A stretch of DNA of 64,000 bases from Microbacterium sp. Nx66 (GTDB lineage Bacteria > Actinomycetota > Actinomycetes > Actinomycetales > Microbacteriaceae): positions 1,922,001-1,986,000 of the forward strand of contig NZ_LR880474.1 of NCBI RefSeq assembly GCF_904066215.1, given 5' to 3'. The number at the start of each line of letters is the position of its first letter. The first letter of the stretch is position 1. The translations under genes and the position numbers were made by a program. Below are positions 43,811 through 53,023 of the stretch, piece after piece. Under the pieces are notes generated by a model that saw nothing but the letters and a program-made list of their open reading frames with translations, searched no databases and had not been told where the DNA came from.

Positions 43811-45679
43811 TTACGACTCGGCGAAGAAGCGTTGGCGCTCCACGTCGATGTCCCGCAGCCGCACCCGCAGCGCGCGCCCGCCGTCGGAGTCCGCAGGGAC
43901 GCGCTGGACCGCGCCCAGCAGCTCCTGCTTCTCGTGCTCGAGCTGCCGCAGCACCAGGCGTCGCGCGAGATCGGTCGCGGAGGCCACCGCTCCGGCCTCA
44001 TCCCGTGCCGGGAACGGCGTCATCAACAGCTCGCCGGCGAGGGAGCGGTAGGGCTCGCGCACACTGTTCACCGCGTCCGTCACCCATCCGGGGCGGCTGC
44101 GGTCGGGCGCGGCCGCGACCGCCTCGCGCACCGCGTCGAGGCCGGGTGTGCGGAACGGCTCGGCGAGAGCCCGGGTCAGCAGCGCCGCATCGACCTGGTG
44201 TCCGTACTGCAGAGCCCCCATGAGCGCGTCGCGCTCCACGGCGACGTCGGGTGAGCGGGGCAGGCTGGCCAGTGTGACCGCAGCGACCACGGGAGCGCCC
44301 GTGGACGGGTCGACCCGCGGCGTGCTCTCTCGGCGCGTCTGGGGCGCGGCGGACTGCGCCCCACGGGCGGCACGCTCCACCTCCCCGTGCACCTCGGTCG
44401 GGTCCATGCCGAGCCGGCGCGCCAGCACCCGCTCGTACCCGGGGCGCAGCAGCCGGTCGCGGATCTCCGCGACGATGGGGGCCGCGGCACGGAGAGCACC
44501 GACCCTGCCCTCGACGGTGGCGAGATCGAAGCCGGCGAGCTTGCGGTCGATCGCGAACTCGAACATGGGCTGCTTCGCGTCCATGAGGCCGCGCACCGCC
44601 GCGTCGCCGCGCTGCAGCCGGAGGTCGCACGGATCGAGGCCGTCGGGCGCGACCGCGACGAAGGTCTGGGCGTTGAACTTGTCGTCTTCCGTGAACGCCC
44701 GCAGTGCGGCCTTCTGTCCCGCCTCGTCGCCGTCGAACGTGAACACGACCTCACCGGACGCGTTGTCATCGCCCATCACCCGCCGGAGCACCTTGATGTG
44801 CTCGGCGCCGAACGCCGTCCCACAGGTCGCGACCGCGGTCGTCAAGCCCGCGAGGTGACAGGCCATCACGTCGGTGTACCCCTCGACGACGACGACCCGA
44901 CGGGGGTCGCCGCGCGCGATGTCGCGCTTGGCGAGGTCGAGCCCGTAGAGGACCTGGGCCTTCTTGTAGATCGGTGTCTCGGGGGTGTTGAGGTACTTGG
45001 GGCCCTGATCGTCGTCGAAGAGCTTGCGGGCGCCGAAGCCGATCGTCTGCCCCGACACATCCCGGATCGGCCAGACCAGGCGCCCCCGGAACCGGTCGTA
45101 CACGCCGCGCTGTCCCGTCGAGACGAGGCCCGCGGTGCTCAGCTCCTCCCGCGTGAATCCCTGGGAGGTCAGCGCCTTGAGCATGCCGTCCCAGCCCCGC
45201 GGGGCGAAGCCGACGCCGAAGTGCGCCGCCGCGCCCGCGTCGAAACCGCGCTCCCCGAGGAATCGGCGGGCGGCCTCGGCATCGGGCGACAGCAGCTGGG
45301 AGCGGAAGAACTCCGCGGCGGCCGTGTTCGCCGCGTAGAGCCGGCTGCGGCCGCTCGTCTCCGGCGCCGCGCCCCCGTCCTCATAGTGGAGCGTGTAGCC
45401 GATGCGGCCCGCGAGCCGCTCGACCGCCTCCGTGAAGCTGACGTGATCCATCGCTCGGAGGAAGGAGTAGACGTCGCCCGACTCCCCGCATCCGAAGCAG
45501 TGGTAGTAGCCGACCTGCTGGCGGACGTGGAAGCTGGGACTCTTCTCGTCGTGGAACGGGCACAGGCCCTTGAGGGAACCGACCCCCGCGGACTTGAGCG
45601 CGACCCGCTCCCCCACGATGTCGGCGATGTTGGTGCGGGCCTTGACCTCGTCGACGTCGGCCTGGCGGATGCGGGGCAT
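43811..45679 (-). CDS. dnaG: DNA primase
   Basis: A 622-residue primase that makes RNA primers for replication. The N-terminal zinc finger is C40-x2-H43...C61-x2-C64 (CPFH and CFGCG). The TOPRIM core shows VVVEGYTDVMACHLAG and FTFDGDEAGQKAA with the metal-binding acidic residues. A DnaB-binding C-terminal domain follows. The ATG overlaps the dgt stop (ATGA), giving the conserved dusB-dgt-dnaG order. Normal length. Confidence 0.97.
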   Translation of the reverse strand: MPRIRQADVDEVKARTNIADIVGERVALKSAGVGSLKGLCPFHDEKSPSFHVRQQVGYYHCFGCGESGDVYSFLRAMDHVSFTEAVERLAGRIGYTLHYEDGGAAPETSGRSRLYAANTAAAEFFRSQLLSPDAEAARRFLGERGFDAGAAAHFGVGFAPRGWDGMLKALTSQGFTREELSTAGLVSTGQRGVYDRFRGRLVWPIRDVSGQTIGFGARKLFDDDQGPKYLNTPETPIYKKAQVLYGLDLAKRDIARGDPRRVVVVEGYTDVMACHLAGLTTAVATCGTAFGAEHIKVLRRVMGDDNASGEVVFTFDGDEAGQKAALRAFTEDDKFNAQTFVAVAPDGLDPCDLRLQRGDAAVRGLMDAKQPMFEFAIDRKLAGFDLATVEGRVGALRAAAPIVAEIRDRLLRPGYERVLARRLGMDPTEVHGEVERAARGAQSAAPQTRRESTPRVDPSTGAPVVAAVTLASLPRSPDVAVERDALMGALQYGHQVDAALLTRALAEPFRTPGLDAVREAVAAAPDRSRPGWVTDAVNSVREPYRSLAGELLMTPFPARDEAGAVASATDLARRLVLRQLEHEKQELLGAVQRVPADSDGGRALRVRLRDIDVERQRFFAES

Positions 45680-47064
45680 CAGCGCGCGCCTTCTGCGACG
45701 GGCCGCCTCTCGACGGGCGTGCGCGCGCCGGGGCGCGCATGACGCGGCGTCCAGATGCCGACCTCCGCCGGGTCGATCTCCCCGACCAGCCGGTTGTGCC
45801 AATCGATCGCGCTCTGATCGGTCAGGCTCGCGATCTGATCGACGACCACCCGCGCCCGCTCCGCATCGCTCTCCGCCGCGACGAAGTCGGCAGCGAACGC
45901 CGGCTCCAGCACGTCGGCGCCGGCAGACCACAGGGTGTCGGTGGACCACAGGGCGTCGGCCAGCCGCTTGAGGACCCGCCGCTGCTCCTTGTAGACGCCC
46001 TTCCTGGCGTCGATCGTGACGATCGCCTGACCCATGATCCCCTTGAGCACCGCGATCTCGACCTCGACGACGCGCGGCACGATGACATGGGCGTTGTAGC
46101 GGACCAGCCGCGTGCCTCCGAACGCCTCGCGCGTGGCGGAGACCGCCGCCCGCGCGAACCGGCCGATGAGGTCGCTGGTGAGGTTCTTGAGCCGCGCGAG
46201 ATCCTGTCGGGAGCGGTCGAAGGACGCCAGCCACATCGGCTGCGAGGCGAGCCGGTAGAGCGCATCGGCGAGCTCATCACGCGTGAAGTCGTAACCGACC
46301 CACTGCTGGATCCGGCTGAGCAGGGCCTCGTGGGCAGCGGGATCGGCGAGCTGCGCGACGTCGACGTAGCCGTTGACGATCGCGTCCTCGAAGTCGTGCA
46401 CCGAATAGGCGATGTCGTCGGAGAGGTCCATGATCTCGGCCTCGATGCAGCGCAGCCGCCCCGGCGCTCCGTCGCGCATCCAGCGGAACACGGCCTCGTC
46501 CTCCGGGTACACGCCGAACTTGAGCCGGCCCCCCGGGTCGGGGACGGGACTGTCGACCGTCCACGGGTACTTGCAGGTCGCGTCGAGCGTCGCCCGCGTG
46601 AGGTTCAGACCGACGGAGGAGCCGCCCCCGTCGAGCACCTTCGCCTCCAGACGCGTGAGGATGCGCAGCGATTGGGCGTTGCCCTCGAAGCCGCCGATGG
46701 CCTCAGCCCATTCGTTCAGCGCCCGCTCGCCGTTGTGACCGAACGGCGGGTGACCGAGGTCGTGGCTCAGGCACGCGGTGTCGACCACATCCGCCGAGAC
46801 CCCGAGGGCGGCGGCGAGCTCCCGGCCGACCTGGGCGACCTCGAGCGAGTGCGTCAGGCGGTTGCGGGCGAAGTCGGCCGTGCTGGCGGGGCTGAGCACC
46901 TGGGTCTTCGCGGCGAGCCGTCGCAGCGCGGCCGAGTGCAGCACCCGGGCACGGTCGCGGGCGAAATCGTCCCGCTCCGAGCGATGGGTCTCCGCGAAGA
47001 AGCGCTCCGCGTCGCGCGCGTCATAGCCGTCGGCGCGTGCGCCGACCCGGGGGTCATCCGCCAC
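45679..47064 (-). CDS. dgt: Deoxyguanosinetriphosphate triphosphohydrolase-like protein
   Basis: A 461-residue HD-domain protein. The metal-binding motif is ACLSHDLGHPPFGHNGE (HD within), preceded by RNRLTHSLEVAQVGREL, with a later MDLSDDIAYSVHDFEDA for the last ligand. The family hydrolyses dNTPs to nucleosides and triphosphate and balances dNTP pools. The GTG at 47064 overlaps the dusB stop by 11 bases and has GGAG upstream; the frame is open to 47085 but that start is less likely. It is coupled to dnaG downstream. Confidence 0.92.
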   Translation of the reverse strand: MADDPRVGARADGYDARDAERFFAETHRSERDDFARDRARVLHSAALRRLAAKTQVLSPASTADFARNRLTHSLEVAQVGRELAAALGVSADVVDTACLSHDLGHPPFGHNGERALNEWAEAIGGFEGNAQSLRILTRLEAKVLDGGGSSVGLNLTRATLDATCKYPWTVDSPVPDPGGRLKFGVYPEDEAVFRWMRDGAPGRLRCIEAEIMDLSDDIAYSVHDFEDAIVNGYVDVAQLADPAAHEALLSRIQQWVGYDFTRDELADALYRLASQPMWLASFDRSRQDLARLKNLTSDLIGRFARAAVSATREAFGGTRLVRYNAHVIVPRVVEVEIAVLKGIMGQAIVTIDARKGVYKEQRRVLKRLADALWSTDTLWSAGADVLEPAFAADFVAAESDAERARVVVDQIASLTDQSAIDWHNRLVGEIDPAEVGIWTPRHARPGARTPVERRPVAEGAR

Positions 47065-48208
47065 TGTTCTCGATCTCCGCTCCACGCATCATCTCCGAGG
47101 CCGACGAGGCGAGCTCGCGCGACTCCAGCCACTTCTCCGGAAGAGCGGTCCTCTTCGGGTGCCCCGCGCGTCCGCGCTGCCCTTCGGCGTCCGCACCAGG
47201 GTACGGTGCCGCACGGTCGAGCCGTCCGAGGAGGTCGTCGATCTCCTGCAGGCTCGACGCAGTCGCCAGCCCCGTCCGGATGTCGCCGCCGACCGGGTAG
47301 CCCTTGAAGTACCAGGAGACGTGCTTGCGGATGTCGCGGCAGCCGCGGTCCTCGTCCTCGAAGAACTCGACGAGCAGCTCCGCGTGCCGGCGGAAGGCGT
47401 CGGCGACGAAGCCGAGGGTCGCATCGACCGTCTTGCCCTCTCCGCCGAAGGCGAGGGCGAGCTGCCCGAACAGCCACGGCCGTCCGAGGCATCCGCGGCC
47501 GACGACCACGCCGTCGCAGTCGGTCTCCGCCATCATCCGCACGGCGTCCTCGGCCGACCAGATGTCGCCGTTGCCGAGCACGGGGATGCTGGTCACCGCC
47601 TGCTTGAGCTCGCCGATCGCACTCCAGTCGGCGTGTCCGGAGTAGAACTCGCTCGCGGTGCGCGCGTGCAGGGCGACGGCTGCGGCCCCGGCATCCTCTG
47701 CGGCGCGGCCGGCGTCGAGGAAGGTGAGGTGGTCGCGGTCGATGCCCTTGCGCATCTTCACCGTGAGCGGGATGTCGCCGGCGGCCTTCACCGCCTGATC
47801 GACGATGTCCGCGAAGAGCTTCGACTTCCACGGCAGGGCCGCCCCGCCGCCCTTCCTGGTCACCTTGGGGACCGGGCAGCCGAAGTTGAGGTCGATGTGG
47901 TCGGCGTGGTCTTCCGCGACGATGATGCGGACGGCCTCGGCGATGGTCTTCGGGTCGACGCCGTAGAGCTGGATCGAGCGCGGCGTCTCCGACTCGTGGT
48001 GCCGGATCAGCCGCATGGTGGTCTCGTTGCGCTCGACGAGGGCGCGCGACGTGATCATCTCGCTGACGTACAGGCCGGCCCCGTACTCCCGGCACAGGCG
48101 CCGGAACGCCGTGTTCGTGATCCCGGCCATCGGCGCGAGGACGACCGGCACGTCGAGGTCGATCGGGCCGATGCGGAGCGGGCGGGCGGGGGCGGTGGCG
48201 ACAGTCAT
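47054..48208 (-). CDS. dusB: tRNA-dihydrouridine synthase
   Basis: A 384-residue FMN enzyme that reduces uridines in the tRNA D-loop. Motifs: VVLAPMAGITNTAFRRL (about residues 21-37), IDLNFGCPVPKV with the catalytic cysteine of the NxxCP type shifted to NFGCP (about 108-116), MRKGIDRDH, and the late VVVGRGCLGRPWLF. It heads the dusB-dgt-dnaG run. The ATG lies just before the conserved barrel start. The DusB assignment among Dus types is by neighbourhood and overall look. Confidence 0.93.
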   Translation of the reverse strand: MTVATAPARPLRIGPIDLDVPVVLAPMAGITNTAFRRLCREYGAGLYVSEMITSRALVERNETTMRLIRHHESETPRSIQLYGVDPKTIAEAVRIIVAEDHADHIDLNFGCPVPKVTRKGGGAALPWKSKLFADIVDQAVKAAGDIPLTVKMRKGIDRDHLTFLDAGRAAEDAGAAAVALHARTASEFYSGHADWSAIGELKQAVTSIPVLGNGDIWSAEDAVRMMAETDCDGVVVGRGCLGRPWLFGQLALAFGGEGKTVDATLGFVADAFRRHAELLVEFFEDEDRGCRDIRKHVSWYFKGYPVGGDIRTGLATASSLQEIDDLLGRLDRAAPYPGADAEGQRGRAGHPKRTALPEKWLESRELASSASEMMRGAEIENSGG

Positions 48209-48267
48209 GGCGTGTCCATTCTCCCAGACCCGGAGCCGGTGGGGATGCGGCGACCTAAGCTGTGCAT

Positions 48268-48762
48268 ATGACCGATTCCGCGCTCCGTTCCATCCCCTTC
48301 ACCGACGCCCAGGGGCAGGAGAAGACTCTGGACGATCTGGGTGCCGATGTGGTGCTCGTGGTGAACGTGGCCTCCAAGTGCGGCCTCACCCCGCAGTACG
48401 AGCAGCTGGAGGAGCTGCAGCGCCGATTCGGCGACCGCGGCTTCACGGTGGTGGGGTTCCCCTGCAACCAGTTCTTCGGTCAGGAGCCCGGTTCGGTCGA
48501 CGAGATCCTCGAGTTCTGCTCCACGACCTACGGCGTCTCCTTCCCGGTGAACGACAAGGTCAAGGTCAACGGCAAGAACGCCGCGGAGCTCTACAAGGCA
48601 CTCAAGGAGACGCCGGACGCGGGTGGCAAGGCCGGCCGCGTCGAGTGGAACTTCGAGAAGTTCCTCGTGCTGCCGGACGGCGACGTGCTGCGCTTCCGTC
48701 CCAAGCAGAAGCCCGATGCGCCGGAGATCGTCGAGGCGATCGAGGCCGCTCTCCCCCGCTGA
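48268..48762 (+). CDS. Glutathione peroxidase-like thiol peroxidase
   Basis: A 164-residue thioredoxin-fold peroxidase. The peroxidatic cysteine is C38 (VASKCGLTPQY), with Q72 in FFGQEPG and W127/N128 in VEWNFEKF completing the catalytic tetrad; C66 (FPCNQF) and C84 could be resolving cysteines. Actinobacteria generally use mycothiol and thioredoxin rather than glutathione, so the reductant is probably thioredoxin or mycoredoxin. The ATG at 48268 has TAAGCT six bases upstream (leaderless). It is divergent from dusB. Confidence 0.93.
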   Translation: MTDSALRSIPFTDAQGQEKTLDDLGADVVLVVNVASKCGLTPQYEQLEELQRRFGDRGFTVVGFPCNQFFGQEPGSVDEILEFCSTTYGVSFPVNDKVKVNGKNAAELYKALKETPDAGGKAGRVEWNFEKFLVLPDGDVLRFRPKQKPDAPEIVEAIEAALPR

Positions 48763-48909
48763 GTCCGGTCGTTCACCTCCACGTCACGTGGGCACCGCTC
48801 CCGCGGCGCCACGGAGACGGGCCGCGTTCACCTTCCGGCCTCCCCGTCGACATCTGATGTCCCTAGTCTCGCCGCGGCGATATCCGCCCGAAGACGAAGG
48901 AGACCACGC

Positions 48910-50106
48910 ATGCCCGACCGACTGCCGATCAGCCGGCGAACCGTCCTCACCGCGGGAGCACTCGGTGCACTCGGCACCACCCTCCCCCTCGGCACCGCGC
49001 CCGCCGCAGCGGCGACGGTTCCCGCCTCGCCCGGCACCGGACAGCGGCGGAACCTGCGGTTCCGCGCCGACGGCACCTTCAAGGTCGTGCAGTTCAACGA
49101 CACGCAGGACGACGAGCTCACCGACCGCCGCACCGTCGAGCTGATGGAGAAGGTGCTCGACCAGGAGAAGCCGGACTTCGTGGTCATCAACGGCGACGTG
49201 ATCACCGGCGGGTGCGAGACGCGGCTGGCCGTGAAGCAGGCGATCAACAACGTCGTCATGCCGATGGAGTCCCGCCGCATCCCATGGGCGGTGACCTATG
49301 GCAACCACGACGAGGACTCGCTGCCGCAGTCCGGTGTCGATGAAGCGGGGATGCTGAAGATCTACCGCTCGTACGAGTACAACGTGAACGCCGAGAACAC
49401 CCGCGGCGTGACGGGCACGAGCAACACGATCGTCACGATCGGCTCCGCTGCGAAGAAGAACCGGGAGGCGTTCGCGCTCTGGCTGATGGACTCGGGCCGA
49501 TACGCGCCGGATGCCATCGACGGCCAGGACTTCGCCGGCTACCCCGCGTGGGATTGGCTGCGCATGGACCAGGTGGCGTGGTACCGCGAGCAGTCACAGC
49601 GTCTGGAGCAGCGCCGCGGCCGCAAGGTCCCCGGGCTCATGTTCCTGCACATCGCGCTGTGGGAGCACCGCTTCATGTGGTGGGGTGGCGTCGACACCCG
49701 CACGGCGGCCGACGCCGCGCGCGGCAAGGCCCGTCACGGCATCGTCGGGGAGCGCAACGAGGACGAATGCCCCGGTCCGTTCAACTCGGGGATGTTCAAC
49801 GCGATCCTCGAGCGCGGCGACGTGAAGGGCGTGTTCGTCGGACACGATCACATCAACGACTACGTCGGCGACTACTACGGCGTGATGCTCGGATACGCCC
49901 CGGGAACCGGCTTCGGCGCGTACGGCCTCTCCGGCGCCGAGCGCAACCGCATGCGTGGGGGCCGGGTCTTCGAGCTGAAGGAGACCGGCGAGGACGTCGC
50001 GATCACCACAAGGGTCGTCTACGCCAGGGACCTGGGCATCGACCTGACCGCGAACGATCAGCCGATGAAGCCGCTGCCCCTCGGCCCCCGCCAGCAGCGC
50101 ATCTGA
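48910..50106 (+). CDS. Tat-exported metallophosphoesterase
   Basis: A 398-residue calcineurin-like phosphoesterase. The N-terminus is a twin-arginine signal (SRRTVLT at about residues 8-14, hydrophobic stretch, cleavage after APAAAA). Metal-binding blocks are VVQFNDTQDD (slightly divergent from the usual DxH), VVINGDVITGG, YGNHDED, and GVFVGHDHIND. These make a dinuclear metal phosphatase acting outside the cytoplasm, perhaps in phosphate scavenging. GAAGGAG lies before the ATG. It has its own terminator. Confidence 0.9.
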   Translation: MPDRLPISRRTVLTAGALGALGTTLPLGTAPAAAATVPASPGTGQRRNLRFRADGTFKVVQFNDTQDDELTDRRTVELMEKVLDQEKPDFVVINGDVITGGCETRLAVKQAINNVVMPMESRRIPWAVTYGNHDEDSLPQSGVDEAGMLKIYRSYEYNVNAENTRGVTGTSNTIVTIGSAAKKNREAFALWLMDSGRYAPDAIDGQDFAGYPAWDWLRMDQVAWYREQSQRLEQRRGRKVPGLMFLHIALWEHRFMWWGGVDTRTAADAARGKARHGIVGERNEDECPGPFNSGMFNAILERGDVKGVFVGHDHINDYVGDYYGVMLGYAPGTGFGAYGLSGAERNRMRGGRVFELKETGEDVAITTRVVYARDLGIDLTANDQPMKPLPLGPRQQRI

Positions 50107-50120
50107 GGCCAGGCGGCGAA

Positions 50121-50154
50121 ACGGCGGGGACCCCCGACCCGGGGTCCCCGCCGT
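50121..50154. terminator. Bidirectional terminator hairpin
   Basis: ACGGCGGGGACCCC, loop CGACCC, and its exact complement form a perfect 14-bp stem between the phosphoesterase stop and the convergent DsbA-family stop. Confidence 0.87.
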
Positions 50155-50170
50155 CGCCTGCCGGAGCGGG

Positions 50171-50845
50171 TCAGGCCTCGACGGCAGCGCTCCGCTGCGC
50201 CCAGAGGTCGCGGATGACGTTCTCGAACGCCGCAGGCGGCTGCGCGCCGCTGATGCCGTACTGACCGTCGACCACGAAGAACGGCACGCCCTGGATCCCG
50301 TACGCGCGAGCCTGCGCCTGGTCCTGGCGGACATCGGCGAGGTACTGCTCGCTCTCGAGCGCGGCGCGGGCGCGATCGGCATCGAGGCCGACCTCGGCCG
50401 CGAGGGCCACGAGGTCGTCGATGCGCCCCACATGCTTGCCCTCGGTGAAGTACGCGGACATGAGCCGCTCCTCCATCTCGTGCTGGCGCCCCTCGGCCTT
50501 CGCGAAGTGCAGCAGCTCGTGCGCCTTCACGGTGTTCGTGTGCTGCAGCAGGTCGAACCGGTACTGCAGGCCCGCGTTCGCGGCGACGTTCGTGACGTTG
50601 GCCAGCATCTGCTCGACCTGCGTGCGCGGCATGCCCTTGTGACCGGAGAGGAAGTCGATCTCGTCGCCGTCGAAGTCGACGGGGGTGTCGGGCGAGAGCT
50701 CGAACGAGTGGAAGGTGACGGTGACCTGCGGAGCATCCTCATCGGCCGCGACGGCTTCGAGACCCTTCTCGAGGTTGCGCTTGCCGATGTAGCACCAGGG
50801 GCAGGCGATGTCGGACCAGATGTCGATGGAAATGGGTTCAGTCAC
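50171..50845 (-). CDS. DsbA family (FrnE-like) oxidoreductase
   Basis: A 224-residue thioredoxin-fold protein with redox motif C15-P-W-C18 close to the N-terminus and GVPFFVVDGQYGISGAQP near the C-terminus, where the cis-proline and FrnE subgroup signature lie. There is no signal peptide, so it acts in the cytoplasm as a disulfide oxidoreductase or isomerase. The start is GTG. It ends at the terminator shared with the phosphoesterase gene. Confidence 0.92.
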   Translation of the reverse strand: MTEPISIDIWSDIACPWCYIGKRNLEKGLEAVAADEDAPQVTVTFHSFELSPDTPVDFDGDEIDFLSGHKGMPRTQVEQMLANVTNVAANAGLQYRFDLLQHTNTVKAHELLHFAKAEGRQHEMEERLMSAYFTEGKHVGRIDDLVALAAEVGLDADRARAALESEQYLADVRQDQAQARAYGIQGVPFFVVDGQYGISGAQPPAAFENVIRDLWAQRSAAVEA

Positions 50846-50897
50846 ACGATGGTCAACCGCCCGCGCGTCCGACGTATTCCGTCAGTAGAATCCTCGG

Positions 50898-51506
50898 ATG
50901 CTCTCCGCCGATGATCCGCTTCCCTTCCGGCCCGAGCGCGTGCTCGTCGCCGGTGTCACCGGCTCGGGGAAGACGACACTCTCCCGGCGACTCGCCGCGC
51001 TCTGGGAGCTGCGGCACGTGGAGATCGACGGCCTGTTCCACGGTCCGGAGTGGACCCCGCGGGCGGAGTTCCTCGACGACGTGCGCGCCTTCGCGGCGGA
51101 CGAGCGCTGGGTGACCGAGTGGCAGTACACGAGCAAGGGCACCGACGAGATCCTGACTCCGAGGGCGCAGCTCGCGGTCTGGCTCGACTACCCGTACCGC
51201 GTGGTGCGGTCGCGTCTGCTCCGACGCACCCTCAGCCGCAGCATCCTCCGCACCCGGATGTGGAACGGGAACGTCGAGAAGCCGATCTGGCGGATGCTGG
51301 GGAGCACGCCGGAGGAGAGCATCCTGGCGTGGCAGACCGCGACGCTCCACAAATGGACCGAGCGCTTCCCCCAGGTGCAGGAGCGCTTCCCGCATCTCAC
51401 GATCGTGCGGCTGACGCATCCGCGCGAGACGGAGCGCTGGCTGCGGGCTCAGGCCGACGTCGGGGTGTCCACCGCGCCGCCGAAGCGACGGTCGCGGGAG
51501 AGGTAG
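50898..51506 (+). CDS. P-loop kinase-like protein (adenylate kinase/FlaR-like)
   Basis: A 202-residue P-loop NTPase. Walker A is GVTGSGKT (19-26), and a downstream DGLFHGPEW segment aligns with the substrate-binding region of the adenylate-kinase-like group once called topology modulation proteins. An arginine-rich lid ([19 protein letters not shown]) follows. The substrate is unknown. TAGAAT (50886-50891) lies six bases before the ATG, so it is leaderless. Its last 58 bases overlap the convergent uppS gene. Confidence 0.78.
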   Translation: MLSADDPLPFRPERVLVAGVTGSGKTTLSRRLAALWELRHVEIDGLFHGPEWTPRAEFLDDVRAFAADERWVTEWQYTSKGTDEILTPRAQLAVWLDYPYRVVRSRLLRRTLSRSILRTRMWNGNVEKPIWRMLGSTPEESILAWQTATLHKWTERFPQVQERFPHLTIVRLTHPRETERWLRAQADVGVSTAPPKRRSRER

Positions 51507-52249
51507 ACCCCGATCGCACGCCAGAGCTCCTCGCGGGAGAAGTCCGGCCACAGCGTGTCGAGGAACACCATCTCGGCGTAGGCCGACTGCCACAGCAGGA
51601 AGTTCGAGGTGCGCTGCTCCCCCGAGCTGCGCAGGAACAGGTCCACGTCCGGCATGTCCGGCACGTACAGGTGCCGGCGGATCATCTTCTCGCTGATCGC
51701 GTTCGGCTTCACCCGCCCGGCCGCGACATCGGCCGCGATCGCCCGCATCGCGTCGACGAGCTCGATCCGTCCGCCGTAGTTGACGCACATGGTGAGGGTG
51801 AGCACGTCGTTGTCGCGGGTGAGCTGCTCGGCATACTGCAGCTCCTTGATGACGCTGCCCCACAGGCGCGGCTTGCGCCCGGCCCACCGGACCTGCACGC
51901 CCCACTCGTTGAGCTGATCGCGACGGCGGTGCAGCACATCGCGGTTGTAGCCCATGAGGAAGCGGACCTCCTCCGGCGAACGAGCCCAGTTCTCGGTGGA
52001 GAACGCATAGACGGAGAGGTGCTTCACGCCGGCCTGGATCGCGCCGGCGACGACGTCCAGCAGCACCTCCTCCCCTGCCTTGTGCCCCTCGATGCGGTTG
52101 AGCCCCCGGCGGTTCGCCCAGCGGCCGTTGCCGTCCATGACGATGGCGACGTGCTCCGGGACGGCGGGGAACGCGGGCGGATACACGCCCGTCCAGTCGA
52201 TCGGCCGGTAGGGCACCGCGTCCTTGTGCGTGTAGGGCTTCGGGCTCAC
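51449..52249 (-). CDS. uppS: Isoprenyl (undecaprenyl) diphosphate synthase
   Basis: A 266-residue cis-prenyltransferase that makes the lipid carrier for peptidoglycan. The catalytic block is [13 protein letters not shown] (about residues 37-49, D39 key); [17 protein letters not shown] and [18 protein letters not shown] match the substrate site. GTG overlaps the recO stop (GTGA) and has AAGGAG upstream, so recO and uppS are co-translated. The C-terminal 19 codons overlap the convergent kinase gene. Confidence 0.96.
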   Translation of the reverse strand: MSPKPYTHKDAVPYRPIDWTGVYPPAFPAVPEHVAIVMDGNGRWANRRGLNRIEGHKAGEEVLLDVVAGAIQAGVKHLSVYAFSTENWARSPEEVRFLMGYNRDVLHRRRDQLNEWGVQVRWAGRKPRLWGSVIKELQYAEQLTRDNDVLTLTMCVNYGGRIELVDAMRAIAADVAAGRVKPNAISEKMIRRHLYVPDMPDVDLFLRSSGEQRTSNFLLWQSAYAEMVFLDTLWPDFSREELWRAIGVYLSRDRRFGGAVDTPTSA

Positions 52250-52989
52250 CGTGCTCCTTCTCCGGGGGTGGACGAGACGTGCGCGAGCGAGCGGATGCCG
52301 CGCTCCAGGTGCCACTGGGCATACGCCGCGACGAGGCCGGATGCAGCCGCCGTGTCGGCGTGCGGGGCGGCGTCGATGAGGTCCCAGTCCCCGCGGATCA
52401 GCGCGCGCAGCAGCGTCAGGGTCTTCTCGGCGATCCGGGGGCTCCCGGCGGGCGCGTCGGCACGGCAGACCAGGCCGCCGAGCTGCGCGACGAAGACGGA
52501 GTGCGGCCCCGGGGCTCCACAGCGCGCGCAGTCCTCGAGGGACGGCGCCCACCCGGAGAGGGACATGACCCGCAGCAGGTACGAGTCGAGGATGCTGCGC
52601 GGGGCGTGCTCGCCGCGGGACAGCGCCCGCAGCCCGCCGACGAGCAGGAGGTACTGCTCCGGGGTGGCCTCGGCGTCGCTGAGCCGATCCGCCGTCTCGA
52701 CCATGGCGTTCGCGGCGGTGAACCGGTCGTAATGGGCGGCGATGTCCGTGCCATAAGCCCCGAGCGACTCGGCCTGCTGCACGATGTCGAGCGAGCGGCC
52801 TTCGTAGAGCTGCACATCCGCGACCATGAACGGCTCGAGGCGGGAGCCGAACTTCGACGAGGTGCGACGCACACCCTTCGCGACCGCGCGCACCTTCCCG
52901 TGCCGCCGGGACAGCATCGTGACGATGCGATCCGCCTCCCCCAGTTTGTGGGTGCGCAGGATCACCGCTTCGTCTCGGTAGGTGGGCAC
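52246..52989 (-). CDS. recO: DNA repair protein RecO
   Basis: A 247-residue RecO. The N-terminal OB fold begins [20 protein letters not shown] and continues with [19 protein letters not shown]. The C-terminal part has C-x2-C (DCARCG) and one later cysteine (LVCRAD), one fewer than the usual four zinc ligands. It anneals single-stranded DNA and loads RecA in gap repair. GTG has GATAAT six bases upstream (52996-53001) and is leaderless. It heads the recO-uppS pair. Confidence 0.92.
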   Translation of the reverse strand: MPTYRDEAVILRTHKLGEADRIVTMLSRRHGKVRAVAKGVRRTSSKFGSRLEPFMVADVQLYEGRSLDIVQQAESLGAYGTDIAAHYDRFTAANAMVETADRLSDAEATPEQYLLLVGGLRALSRGEHAPRSILDSYLLRVMSLSGWAPSLEDCARCGAPGPHSVFVAQLGGLVCRADAPAGSPRIAEKTLTLLRALIRGDWDLIDAAPHADTAAASGLVAAYAQWHLERGIRSLAHVSSTPGEGAR

Positions 52990-53023
52990 CCTTCGATTAT
53001 CCTCCGTGCGCGACAATGGACGC
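52990..53023. promoter_or_regulatory. Divergent leaderless promoters for recO and the TRIC-like gene
   Basis: Only 34 bases separate the two GTG starts. GATAAT (53001-52996) reads left and GACAAT (53012-53017) reads right, each six bases from its start. There is no room for separate upstream elements. Confidence 0.65.
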
